Source: Datnioides undecimradiatus
Lineage: Eukaryota; Chordata; Actinopteri; Lobotiformes; Datnioididae
Direction: 5' to 3'
Assembly: GCA_008933995.1 (NCBI GenBank)
Contig: WARS01001600.1
Span: 496,001 to 560,000 of the forward strand
DNA: 64,000 nt
Part shown: positions 47,501 to 58,921 of the stretch, in pieces
Numbering within the stretch: position 1 is the first letter of the stretch
Layout: every line of letters begins with the position of its first letter
Notes under the pieces: model-generated
What the model was told of the DNA's origin: nothing
The model's database searches: none
What the model saw: the letters and a program-made list of their open reading frames with translations, nothing else
Position numbers and translations under genes: made by a program

Positions 47501-47922
47501 TTGGGGTGTTCCTTAACATTGGCGGCGGCGCTTTGAGCTTCCACAACCCTCTGACCCAGGAGCACCTCGCCACGCTGCCCACCCGCTTCAACCCCGCCGG
47601 AGTGCTCCCGGCTCTGTGCCTGGGTCAGGGCCGGCTGAGGCTGCGCTGCGGCCTCCCGCCTCCTCCTCATGTGTTCTTCAGTAAGGACTCGGCCTACAGG
47701 GGGCCGTGTGGAGCTGGTGGAGGCCGATGGCGCAGGGAGATCCCCTTCCAGTCTGTGAGGAAAGTGATACAGAAGTTCGAGGAGCTGGCCGTGTCAGACT
47801 CAGACTCGGGCCTGGTGTCCAGCTTTGGATCGTCCTGCTCCACCCTGGCTTCCCTTCCAGATCTGGGGATTCCTGGGATGTTCCCCTCTGGGCAAGCAGG
47901 ACAGGAAACTGGTTCTGAATAA
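44126..47922 (+). CDS. RING finger and PRY-SPRY (B30.2) protein, unnamed, 453 residues
   Basis: Five plus-strand exons join in phase: 44126-44557, 44999-45053, 45157-45240, 45819-46067 and 47381-47922. The protein has a C3HC4 RING (C44, C47, C59, H61, C64, C67, C93, C96; core LPCSHTMCGHC and CPGC). A Cys-rich linker (residues 145-190) follows, with no recognisable B-box or coiled coil. Then comes a PRY-SPRY domain (about 191-390: CFTLDPSTLPPSIHLSNSSL, ITRGQYYWEVDV, GVFLNIGGGALSFHNP) and a Ser-rich tail (SDSDSGLVSSFGSSCSTLAS). By family logic it is a probable ubiquitin E3 ligase with a SPRY substrate-binding module, like a TRIM without B-box or like RNF135. I do not recognise a specific orthologue. 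The start is the first ATG of the RING frame; an extra upstream exon is possible. The third donor (G|GTCGGG) is weak. Confidence 0.78.
44776..44853 (-). repeat. Dispersed teleost repeat, copy 2 (partial, inverted)
   Basis: TTTCCAGCCTTTATGCTATG, then CTAAGCTAGGCTAA and GTGGACAGACATGAG, is the reverse complement of the end of the repeat at 31181-31335, with divergence. It lies in the first intron of the RING-SPRY gene. Confidence 0.55.
44999..45053 (+). CDS. RING-SPRY gene exon 2 (55 nt)
   Basis: Reads GHTQCRDVGDMAAQSCLH plus one base between CATTCAG| and |GTGAGT. It has strong splice signals, is in phase with both neighbours and is Cys/His-bearing. Confidence 0.62.
45157..45240 (+). CDS. RING-SPRY gene exon 3 (84 nt)
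   Basis: Begins after cctcag| and reads SCSADSCSIAPAEGDADLQE followed by EEMAQSVFG. Without a splice it would meet a stop at 45261. The only in-phase donor is TTTG|GTCGGG, which joins FG to LCFTLDP of the PRY region. Confidence 0.6.
45819..46067 (+). CDS. RING-SPRY gene exon 4 (PRY and start of SPRY)
   Basis: Follows tgtcctag| and ends ATCG|GTAAGA. It encodes the PRY motif LDPSTLPPSIHLSNSSLTVT and the start of SPRY, RGQYYWEVDVCNSSVYRIG. Confidence 0.82.
46068..47380. other. RING-SPRY gene intron 4
   Basis: AT-rich, with a short (AACC)n tract near 47130-47155. Nothing else recognised. Confidence 0.75.
47381..47922 (+). CDS. RING-SPRY gene exon 5 (SPRY and C-terminal tail)
   Basis: Follows ctctcag| and runs to a TAA at 47920-47922. 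It contains GVSSLDGSHGWWLQRQGLSF, GVFLNIGGGALSFHNP and the Ser-rich tail. A tail segment, RKVIQKFEEL, may form a short helix. Confidence 0.85.
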
Positions 47923-48271
47923 GAAGAGCCTCTGAAACTCTTCAATGGGAGCATCAGGGACACGCCCACTGCTCCTCTGGCTGGTTTGATCTCTGGCTGT
48001 CGTTTGAAAGGCTAATTTTTCATCTTGAAGGACTTTTTGGCTGCTTCTTCCCACTCTCTGCGTGACCCCGGACCTGCAATTGACTCTCACCCCAGGACGC
48101 AGCCCTTTCTCTCAATCAAACAACCCCCACCGGTTTGGGATCAGGCCAGAAAGAGTCCTCTGTAATGTGAGGTGTGAGGAAAGGGTGGACTTCTAGCAGC
48201 GGGACTCCTTGATTTGTCTCTGTGTGACGGTTGTTGGACAGTAGGGGTCCCACAGCAGTAGTGGGCATGTT

Positions 48272-48273
<2 letters not shown>

Positions 48274-48311
<38 letters not shown>
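48274..48311. repeat. (GT)n microsatellite
   Basis: About 350 bp after the RING-SPRY stop, probably in its 3' UTR or just beyond. Confidence 0.95.
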
Positions 48312-48313
<2 letters not shown>

Positions 48314-49344
48314 AGCAAGCACTTTCCAGAGTATTTGCTTTTACTCAGTTGCATTTCTGTGTGTGTGTGTGTGAGCAGGGGGGAACATTGTACAAGCGAC
48401 GGGGGGTGAGCTGACGAGGTGTGAGTACAGTCACACCAGCGGTGTTGACACAGAGCAGTGAGGACAGGTGGGAACATGGGTTTATCCCGCGGCCTGCCTT
48501 CGATAGGACAGTAGGGCTGCCCTTCTCTGACCCTTTGAAAACCACAGGACTCCTGGAGACTTCAAAAGGGGCAACAGAGAGCGGGAGAAGAGAGAGGGAG
48601 AAAGAGAAAACAGCATGCATGAATTAAAGACAGCAGGTGATGACCTGGTAAAAAAAAAAAAAAGAAAGAAGGGAGCTCAGAGAGGGATTCCCAACAGCTT
48701 TCATGGTAAGACGCTCTGAATAGATCAACTGGCTCAGGCCGCACCATCTGAGAACATGTTTTTAAGGTGGTATTGAGCTGCAGATGCCACAGCTTTACAT
48801 TAGAAGCGGTGAGATCACAGCGTAGTCATTAGCTGTCTTGGCACATTAAATGAGCCAAGCACGTGGCGTTTTATTGGTCATGGGTGGAAGTTTTAATGCC
48901 TCCGTTTGCTAATGGTTTCTCTGCTCACTAAGACCTTCTCCTGGGTCTCTTCCTCCTCGTTGGATTTTCAACTCCACGCCCCTGGTTTTGCATGTTAGGC
49001 ACAGATTCAATTTAAACGATTCTGGCAACGGAAATAGCGAAAGTATAAACTTTTCCTCATTTTCTCCCTGATCCCCAGGGCTCCAAGCCCCATTTGAGGA
49101 ACCACTGGTGCCGAGGACTATTTATACTTGGCATGGTTGATGTTCATACTCTCCCTGTGACCACTTGACTTATGATTAAGTAATGCAGGCCTTATTGAAG
49201 AATTCCCTCCTGCCCCACCTTCTCCTTTCCTGTCTGCTTTTCAATGACTGTATTTGCCTTTTTGGAAGGTGTAATCTCCAAGCATTTAGTCAGACCACCC
49301 AAACCGTAAATCTCATTGTAACAACAACAAAAAAAATCCTTGCA

Positions 49345-49347
<3 letters not shown>

Positions 49348-49378
<31 letters not shown>
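49348..49378 (+). repeat. A31 homopolymer
   Basis: Follows an A-rich lead-in (acaacaacaaaaaaaatcc). It could be the tail of an old retro-insertion. Confidence 0.9.
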
Positions 49379-49379
<1 letters not shown>

Positions 49380-50819
49380 CATTAATCAGTAGTTGACTGC
49401 AGGGGCACTTTTGAGGACGAGTAGCAGCGGAGTCGGTGCCAATTTTCCACCGAGCATCATTCATTTCATGCATGCACGAAATCAGTTAAGCAGCGGGTCA
49501 GACTCAGTAATAACCGATGAGTCAAAGAGAGGCTTGTTAGACTGTCGCCTCTCAGACCACTCATCGGGATGACTGCGCGTTGATGTTTAACGGTCGAGGT
49601 ATTTACCGCGCGAGTTAAAAAAAAAGAAAAAAAAAGCGTGCGCGCTTTTTGGCGCGGCAGCTCTCCTCTGCAGATCTATTGCGAACAAAGTGTGTGGAAG
49701 CAATTTGACTCTTGTAAACAGAAATGAGAGAGGCGTGATGCAGATTTCAAAGGGCCGCGAGGAGGGAGAGGGGGAGTTTGCCAGGAAGGATGGATAAGAC
49801 TTGAAACGCGCTGCGCCATGTGTGCGTATCTGGCACCGCGGACTGTGTGTAGTCTGGCTGTCTGTGCAGCAAGGTGCAGCGGTGGAGTCTAACTATGTGC
49901 ATCTAATCAGCTACAACTGAATGTTTACATCTCATGCTTCTTCAGACTATTTACCCATATCCTGCCCTGCACTAAGTTTTCATCCTCCACTTCAGTCTGA
50001 TTTACTCTATTTGATATTTCTTATTTTACTCTTGTACGCGCCTGTATATCAGTGTCCTTTCTGTTTGGTCTTGGTGGATTTTAATGTTTTATATAAGCAC
50101 TCTGAATTCCCATGTTGATGTAAACTCCTACAAACAATCTGGTCTTGTCTGTTCCACTACCTCACTACATTTCAAAGAGAAACATTTATTATAGTTCACC
50201 TACAACACACATCATACACGTCCAGTAGTATTTACCTTGCCAACAACAACAGTAATTTAATATTAGATAATGAATTTAATAATGAAACACGCAATATTAT
50301 AACACAAACGTGAGCCATTCTGCCTTTTAACATATTAATACTTTTAATATAATTTCGTTTGAGCAGCAGTTTAAATTAATTGATTTAATTTGCAGCAGGG
50401 TATACTTTAACTAAAGTAAAGGGACTTAATTAAGTATTGGCCTATCAATACATGAAGCCTCTAAACCGTAATAACAGCCATGTGGGGGCATTTTACTGCA
50501 TTTTTAAAGATTGTAAAATACAGGATTTTAATTGTAATCGAGTATTTTTACATGTGTACTGATAATTCTTGTAAAGTAAAAGATCTGAATACTTCCTCAG
50601 ACGTAAGTGCGGTGTCATATTGGGCATTTAATTTGCACCTATCAGACTGAAATGATGATATTTTGTCGATCTGCCACATGTTGCTCCACTCTTCCTCCAT
50701 CTTTGTCTCTTTTACCTTTGACCATTGATGGAGACTTCACCCCTTCAGCTCATGGGTCCTCTCCCTGAGGTGTCAAAATAAACCAAACGCCCCCACACGC
50801 ACACACAACAACCATACCC

Positions 50820-51130
50820 AGTGCATTTGGAGGTGGCTTCTGGCCGCTAATGGCCTCTATTAATTATTACCATGCACTCTTCGTGGAGCCCAACTCGGAA
50901 ATAGTGTTGGTGAGAACAGGAGTGGGTCCGCTTTTCTCATTGAAGTTTCGACTGCGTCTGCAAATTGATTCCGTTTGTTTGAATAAACATCAGCTCTGCA
51001 AGACTTCTCCCATTTGCATATTGAGTAAGGAAAGGCCCATTCGCCCTTTTCCGTTGCCGGCAGCAGCACAAAATTAGCTTTACAACTGAGCGGGCCTCTT
51101 CTTATTACCATCATTATCAGCATCAGCATA
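50820..51130. promoter_or_regulatory. Candidate conserved regulatory element upstream of chrd
   Basis: A repeat-free block with TTAATTATTACC (homeodomain-type), CATTTGCATATTGAG (POU octamer-like) and AATTAGC sites. It lies about 4 kb upstream of chrd. It is suggested by motif density only. Confidence 0.3.
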
Positions 51131-54100
51131 ACAGTGGCTGTAAAAGCATCATGCGCCCCTTGTTTTGTTGCTCTGTCCGCTTTTACGACCTGCTCCGGGG
51201 TACATCCTGCGTTTAATGATATGCAATGACACCGCTAGATGAAGACTGCAGCTCCTGCGGTGGTAAAACACGGGATGCACTTCGGTTCAGTTCTCTGCGT
51301 CTGATTATTTCTGGCATCAAGGACAACTTTCCAAGATCTAAACGAGTTACCTCCTTCAGATGTCTGCCTGTGATAGAATAACCTGAAATGCGCACATACG
51401 TCGGGAATGCAGTGGGAAATGCGCCGTTACAACCAGAGTGTGCATCATGGCTTATCCAAACATTAGTCAGAAGTAATTGGGTCTTTCAGATGCATTTCCA
51501 GCAAATGAGAACGCGAAGGTCACATATCCTCTAAACAGAAATTGTTGTACGAGCCTCCCGGGAGCCTTTGCGCCGACTTAAACCCCATAAAGTTCTCTAA
51601 AGAAGCATTTCTCCAACCTGATTTGCTGCAGACAAACGCATGCACGCTCTGACAGAGCGGCTGTCTTTATTCCTTTTTAATTTTTTAACAAATCACCCGG
51701 CTATTTAAGTTTCACTGGCATGCTTGTTGGTGCAGCAATCTTCCATGTGTTGAGGAACAGGTGGTGTATGTGTGTGTGTGTGTGTGTGCGTGCGTGCGTG
51801 AGAGAGAGATAGACAGAGAGAGACGGAGAGAGAGACGGAGAGGCACATCTGCCAGGCCATCATAGCTCACTGGCTGAATATTCGCACCTCCCAGTCCGAC
51901 CAGCAAACAGGATGCGGTCCCCCGTGAGTGTGTGCCGGGTAGTCAGACAGACAGATTAAGGGGGGTGGAGGTGGGGGTGGTGGAGGATGAGGGAGGGGGG
52001 TTGATACTGTTAAACAGCGCGTGTTTATGACCTGCAAGCCGGCGCGCCTGACAAACAAGAGCAAATACACAGCGCGGTGATGGAGAGTGAAGTATCCATG
52101 TGTGTATCCATCCAGCTGCACCATTGTGCCATTATGGATGATTTACAGCCGATACCCGCACAACGCGCGCACTCACGCACACGCAAATACACACGCGCGC
52201 TCACGCACATTGCGATAATGTCCTTTTAATGATGTCACATTTGGGTCTGTAAAAACCTGTTGCCGCATGCTTCCTCCACGCACGCCAGCAGCGTTTCATA
52301 CCGGGTTATTGCGCTCTCCTCGGAGGCTTCTGGACTCTTATAAAAAGGAACACTGCGTCTGCTTCTAATTGAATCCTGGTCGCAGTCGTACTTTTTACTC
52401 AGAGCCATAAAAAAACGACCACGGTTAATCGATTTTTTTTTGGGGGGGGGGGGTAACATTTCGCGAGATATTAAGGGTGACTTCAGAGTTCATTCTCAGT
52501 CGCTATACATACTCATAACTCATATGCATAACAACACGAGTTATCAACAGCGAGCCCGCATAGCAGCTTGCTATGATATCAAAACAATAGTGTGCACTCC
52601 ACCATTTGGCATCGCTGGAGCTTTGTTTTCCTAACCTCGTTCGGAAAACTGGCAATTACATATTTTTTGCTCGTTAAAAAGGTCATTTCATAACGCTCTG
52701 CTGCTAATGACATTTATTTAAAATCCACAGGGAGTGCTCTTAAATTCGGCATGCATGTACATCTTTAAGAGTTTCATATTAGCATTGTTTCAGATTTCAC
52801 CATAATAAGATAATATTTGGACCGGCTGAGGAGAGTATTGCGCGAGTGGTTGCTGTTTGAATAATGGCTTCCAGCTCAGGAAGGATCTGGTATCAGAATT
52901 TATTTTTCATGCACTGTCTCATAATGCCGCCCCCCCCCCCGATTGTCCGTTTCTAAACATGTGCTGGACGCTTCCAATACACAAAAACGATGTCGTCATT
53001 ATCGCAGAGGGGCCACAAGTGTACTGGGTTTTGTTAGCTCCAATAGACAATTTACCATCCAGTCTGCCTAATGAATTACCGTGTGCAGCGCAGAAGAAAA
53101 GTGTCGCTTATCACCCTATGATGAAGTGTAAACAGGCCATCATCGACTCCCATTGCTGCTGGGGGAGGGAGGGAGATATGGGGGGCGGGCTGTGAATGTT
53201 AACACCCGGATGGAAGTGGCGCCCACAGGCCACATAATGTGACACATGCATAAAAATAACACCTTGCGCTCGCACCTCGGCCTGGACTTTTGGCACAAAA
53301 CCGATTAGATTTGGCACGTTTTTACGCGAGGTTTTGGTTTTAAAGAAGCAGAGTTTAGGGATTCAGGGCTGTGATCAGCTGCCTGTCCGTGGACTAAGCA
53401 GGCCACAGATCAGCTCTGATGAAAGGAAATGTGGTGGATAAGTGCTGCTGTCCCTCAGTGGCTCTCAGAGTCGGGTCTGGAGACCTTAATGGAAACAGAA
53501 ATCAACATGAGGAACAATTTTACTCACTGTGAAAGCCCTAATTAGCATGTTCTCAAGATCCATATTCAACAAACCAAGGGGGGTTGCACAACATGTACAG
53601 TAAGCTTGGCAACATTCACTGTACTAATTACATATTATTATCATATCAAAAATCTCCAGTTAATCACTCCTTTATTCCAAACATCTCAGCCGTATAACAA
53701 GCCTGCCCTTTGCTGAACTCCCTGAAATAAATTACCCATGAGCACTACTACAGTAATGTAAACTTGAACCGCAGAGCGTTTGTTCTGGCCCCCAAGGGAC
53801 CACGATGAGGAGCTGGACCGTTGCTCAACTGCTCTGTTTTGTTTGATGGGAACATTTCCCAGATCTAAATAGGCCCTAATAAATTTCACTTGTTGTTGGT
53901 GTCATGAAGCTCCACACTGGCCACAGTGAGTTTTAAAAGACTGGAGGTTAAAGAGCTTTTGGCTGCTGCATATATATGTGTGAGGATGCAGAAATGTAAG
54001 AATAAATGGGATTTTAAGTGGACACGTCCAGGTAAGCTTTGGTGCAAGCCAAAAGAAACAGTTCGAGGTCTGGGAGAGGACAGGGGTTTGCAGAGGGCCA

Positions 54101-54677
54101 GGACAAATTGAAGCGGGTTGCCTCGAGGTATTCCAACTATTTTCATTTGTTTCTGTTAAGTCACTTAGGTCTCTGCTCCAAACACACTTGAAAAAATAGA
54201 CGGTGCAGCCAGCCAAGGCAGCAGACGCTCACACATTCCTTACTGTACATGATCTGGAGATTCACGCTTCCTCTCTGCAGGAGCGCTGATGTGGTTCCAC
54301 CTCTGACTGAGGAGTGGTGGCCATTGCACTGAGCAGATTCACAGCCACGGAGGGTGAAAATCAGTGCACGAATACCATAAAACTATATGAAAGCCATATG
54401 ACAGACAATCAAACGAGGGCAAAATGAAAGAGGCAGCCTTTAAAAACACCACCAAACCAGTGCCACTGATAAAATGAGTCTACATTAGCTAAGGTTATAC
54501 TTATGTTAATAATATTCATTAATAATATTCATGTATAGTCCCAGCTTGTCTGTGGATTTCTCTTTTCTTAAAAAAAACCGGTGTTATTTGAGTTTTGGTC
54601 CAAAGTGAATCAGACACGGGCTACTTTCCATATCTTAAGCGTTAGTCAATTGATAGGGGCGTCAATTTCCCCTTCCA

Positions 54678-54716
54678 TCACCCACCCCCACCCCCACCCA
54701 TCACCCATCCCACCCA
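54678..54716 (-). promoter_or_regulatory. C-rich promoter-proximal tract with G-quadruplex pattern on the minus strand
   Basis: The plus strand is a run of CCCA/CCCCCA units ending about 57 bp before the chrd TATA box. The minus strand therefore has at least four G-tracts of three or more bases with loops of one to four bases. It is also a candidate SP/KLF binding region. Confidence 0.45.
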
Positions 54717-54772
54717 TCATCTCTCCCCCTCCTCCCGGCCGGTGGCTGCTTCAAGCTGTCAGGGAAGCAGGC

Positions 54773-54779
54773 TATAAAA
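54773..54779 (+). promoter_or_regulatory. chrd: chrd TATA box
   Basis: TATAAAA in the context gcTATAAAAcag lies about 276 bp before the chrd ATG. It places transcription start near 54803-54810 and gives an unspliced leader of about 240 nt. Confidence 0.65.
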
Positions 54780-55048
54780 CAGAGAGGGACGGGGCTCAGA
54801 GGAGGCTGCTGGTACTGAGGAAACGCACACGGCACGGCTGGCTGCGAGCTGCTCTGCCTGACTGAAACTCGGATGATTTAAAACAGGAGACTTTGAAACC
54901 ACCGGACTCTTGGATGTGAGGAGGAAACCTTCCATTTCTTGTTGAAGTGTGCAGTAAGTCGCTTTAAGTCGACAGTGGCTTCGTAAAGAACGCGGCATCG
55001 GAAGTTTGCGGGAAATATTTCCTCGGAGAGACGAGAGGGAGGTTTGGG

Positions 55049-55190
55049 ATGCTGGTTCCACGCGCGCTCCGTTCCTTGCTGTGCGTACTGAGCTGCGCGT
55101 GGCTGCACACCGGAGCGGCCTCGCGGCTCAAGTCTCCAGCTCTGCCCATCCAGTCAGAGAGAGAGCCGCTGCCCTCCAAAGGCTTGTCAG
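55049..55190 (+). CDS. chrd: chrd exon 1 (signal peptide)
   Basis: Encodes residues 1-47 plus one base. The ATG at 55049 has G at -3, and the donor is CAG|GTAAGA. The exon ends just before the first Cys of CR1. Confidence 0.96.
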
Positions 55191-56375
55191 GTAAGAAAGT
55201 TATCACAACTTTGTTTCCCGTAGTTGCTAAAGCGTTATGTTGAGCTGTGCAGGCTACAGTGCCGTTGTGTGAAGTAGTTGATGTAACCAGCACGAGACAC
55301 GTTCAAAACTCCGCTTAAAATCCGCAATATTTAATAAGACCAACTAATGCCATGTTGACATTGCGACTGAAAAGCGATTACACATTTTACATGACACAAC
55401 AGCAGCCAAACTTCAATTCGGCTAACATCTAATACAAAAAACTTGACTCAATTCATCAATAATTTCAGCCTTTCCAATCTGTTCTCCTTCCTCCTAATAA
55501 TGTGCTCGACTAAACTCACACTGAGGCGGCTGCAGCTAGTGCTGACTAACTAGTCCTGATTTTTCTTAAAGTGCATGCTGTAACCTGATATCACAATTAT
55601 GCCGAATTGCAGTGAGCACAGTATTACTGTAACCACTTGTGGTGTAAGTACAACTTCAAACCATATTTGGCTGAAAAAGCAGGAGTCCTATAAATGGACT
55701 GTTTTTTCCACGAGGTTTTGAGTTGTTATCCTGCACGGGGCCAGGTTTGTGACCTGAGTTCAGCCCCTCCTGCGGCCCACTGTTTTAAAGAAGTCAACAA
55801 AACGTAAGATTTGAAGAACTGTGACCGTAACTTATCCCACCGCGGCTGCACACACCGAGCCCGCGATCTTCCACGTTTCCTTGAAATAGTCCTCAATGCC
55901 TGGGTAGCTTCAAGTGTAAACTAGCGACAAACATGTGAGTCATAACCGCAGTGAATGCCTTCTGATTCATGTGTGAAAGCCCCTGCGCACAAAGCTCTTT
56001 GCGGTTTTTATAAGGTAACTTACTCTGGAGTTCAAAACTGTGGGAACTCCACGTTAACCACCGCCTTAACGCGTAATTGTGTGTTGGAAACTGTAATCAA
56101 TCGACTTTCCATTACAAGCATTGGCTCCTCTGAGATGATTTATTTCTGCAGAGACAGAAGTGGCAGGCAGAGCGAGCGGCTCACAGCTTGGCTGCCTCTA
56201 ACTGGACTGGACTGTTTAAAGTGTGGAGTCACTTTAATGAAAGAATAATGTGAACCAGGTTGGTAGCACTGAACAGGGCAAGACATCAGCTCGAGTGGAG
56301 TTGGTGAGGGGTGACATCACCTTTGGTGTGTGCGTGTGCGCGCGTGTGTGCGTGCAGTCAGTCAAGAGCACTCAC

Positions 56376-56409
<34 letters not shown>

Positions 56410-58884
56410 TTACAGGCAGTTATCCCAACCAAAAATCACTGTAATATCCCCGTAGTAACACAGCGTGACTAACACTCAATTATGATTTTAGTATAGTAAT
56501 AATAACGCTGAAAGCTATTTTTATCGCCTGTAACATCGATATCCAGTGCAGTCCCTGCATATTAGAGCAGCGATGTGTTTTGTATAGTTATGGCTCTGCT
56601 CCAGCACTCTGAAACAAAGACTATAATGTGCTGTCTTTCAGCACTGAGAGTGTTGGAGGGCGTTCGCATGCGCATCGGGTTTTAGGAACTGTTTTATCTG
56701 CGGGGGTACTGTTGAAAAGGGCTCCAGTGTCTGCGTGTGGCTGCAAACACAATGTCAGCGCTGCAGCCTCATCATCGTTTCTGTTCTGATACACTCAAAC
56801 ACAGAGCCAAAGCAAAGCCACTATAATAATCCTTTTATTATAGTGTAATATACACATGTTGGGTGTCTCGTCATCTGGACGCACTTTAAACCTTTGCTTA
56901 CCTCCTGTTGCTCACTTTGCTTTACTTCATAAAGACCTTTTTAACAAGGTTTGGCCTGCGTTATGGGTGTTTCTGGGAATCTCTGATAATCTTTTGGTGG
57001 AAAACTGAAGGCCTCTCCCGTGCCTGCTCATGGATCATTTAGATGTGACAGGATGCAAGGCTGAGTCCCGAAACTCACGAAGCATTCAGGGAGTTTCAGT
57101 TGCCTCCAACATGCCTGGGCAGCGAGCTATGCAAGATTTATTTGTGGTCGAATCTGAAAAAGGGTACGACGGCTCAGTCTGCATAGCTTGTCATCCTGCA
57201 TATCTGACACTTCATAAAATCCGTGCAGTTGCACTTTTCCTTTGCTCTTAGATCTCAAGAGCTCGATGTAAGTCAGCTCATATCGTAAAATGCCTGCACT
57301 GAATTCTTATGTGCTCGCCATAATTAACTCTAGCGCCTCTGGTTTGGAACGAGGCAAAGAATTGGGATCATAACAACCCGATGTTTGACCCCGAAGACGG
57401 CCGTGTGTAAGCAGCCTTGTGTGTGTGTCTGTGTGTTGCAGGATGCTCATTCGGAGGCCGATTCTATTCCCTGGAGGACACGTGGCACCCAGATCTCGGG
57501 GAGCCGTTCGGCGTCATGCACTGCGTCCAGTGCCACTGCGAGCCCGTAAGTTTTGTCTCTCTCTGACTTCACTCTATACGTGTCACTTTCACCCTGCATC
57601 CGTATCAGCAGCGCGCTCAACTCGCACTAACTCCAGATGAATTTCTAATCAGCCGTTGCCCCAGAAAGGCAGAAGTCTTTACAGATGACATTTGCCGAGT
57701 GACTGATGTCGTCTGCTTCTCTGCTTTCTCCCTGGCAGCAAAAGAGCCGTCGTGGCAAGGTGTTCGGGAAAGTAAACTGCAAGAATATCAAACAGGACTG
57801 TCCAGACCTGGACTGCGATGATCCCGTCCTGCTCCCAGGACACTGCTGTAAAACCTGCCCCAAAGGTAATCATCTGCTGACCCGATCTCACCCCCTGCTG
57901 CTCGGAGGTTTTCAGATCTGAAGCTTTGTCGTCTTTGTTTAAATACGATCCAAGTTCCAGTTTCCTAAATGCACGGAGTAGTCAGCTGAGAAAACAAACG
58001 CGCACGGCTGCAAAACCTTTTGGGGAAACCTGCAAAAATGACTTGCTCTCATTTTGTTTCCAACAATGCCGTCTCTTCAGCAGCTTTTGCAAATTCTCCT
58101 TTTCGATTCACATCTCAGTTTTTCTCCCTCTTCCCCTTTATCGCCATCGTTTCCCTGCTCCACCCCCACTTCTTAGTTTCTTTCTCCCGCGGGTCAACTG
58201 GTTAGTCTTCTCGACAGCTGTTAGACGCAATGAGCAGGTCAATTGATTTTCCATTCAGCCGCATCGAATGGACATTTTCTCTAACCAGCCGCAACTCACA
58301 GTACCACCCATCAATTTAGCCTCAGTCACACACTTGTCTACACACCGCTGCGCACACAATTCCACCTTATTAGAGAATTAGAGCTCCCCTCTCACGTGCC
58401 CACGCACTCGCACACATTACACAGGGTGGGTCCTCATGCTGCGCCGTTATTCAGCAGGTTGAGTGTTTTTCTACGCCGTGTGTCTGGTAATGGAATGGAA
58501 AGTAAAGGCGAAGCACTGTGTGGACAACACTGTGCCGTGTGTGTGTGTGTGTGTGTGTGTGTGTCGAGAATTGGACAGGCCCAGGATTGTGTGTTTGTGT
58601 GTGTGTTGTGGTCAAGCATTAAGGAAAAGGTTGAGTGTGTTTGTCTTAGCCTTGGCACCAAAGCAGCTAGTATGTTTGTGTAAGTGATGGAAAATGGCGT
58701 GTGCGTGTGTTTGCGTGTGTGTGTGTTTACATGTGTGTGTAATGCGGTGCACCTGAGGATACAGTAGAAGTGGGGAGAAGTGAGAGTGACGCTACCCAGA
58801 AGCCCTCGAGCGTGCCCAGTAGAGCAGAGGAGTGAGGGAGTGACAGAAGAAGGATGAGATTTGAGATTCTTGGGTGGTGTGTGT

Positions 58885-58921
<37 letters not shown>

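Larger units (their letters stand above)
47923..54677. other. 3' region of the RING-SPRY gene and upstream region of chrd
   Basis: No coding exon was recognised. It holds (TG)n at 48274-48311, an A31 run at 49348, and segments with clustered factor-like motifs and few simple repeats (50820-51130, 52480-52720). These are candidate chrd regulatory DNA. A tandem 13-mer (TTAATAATATTCA, twice) is at 54506-54531. Confidence 0.5.

Noticed and set aside
47389-48090. Antisense ORFs opposite the SPRY exon
   Set aside because: They are shadows of the real plus-strand reading frame, with Arg/Gln-rich translations and no homology.
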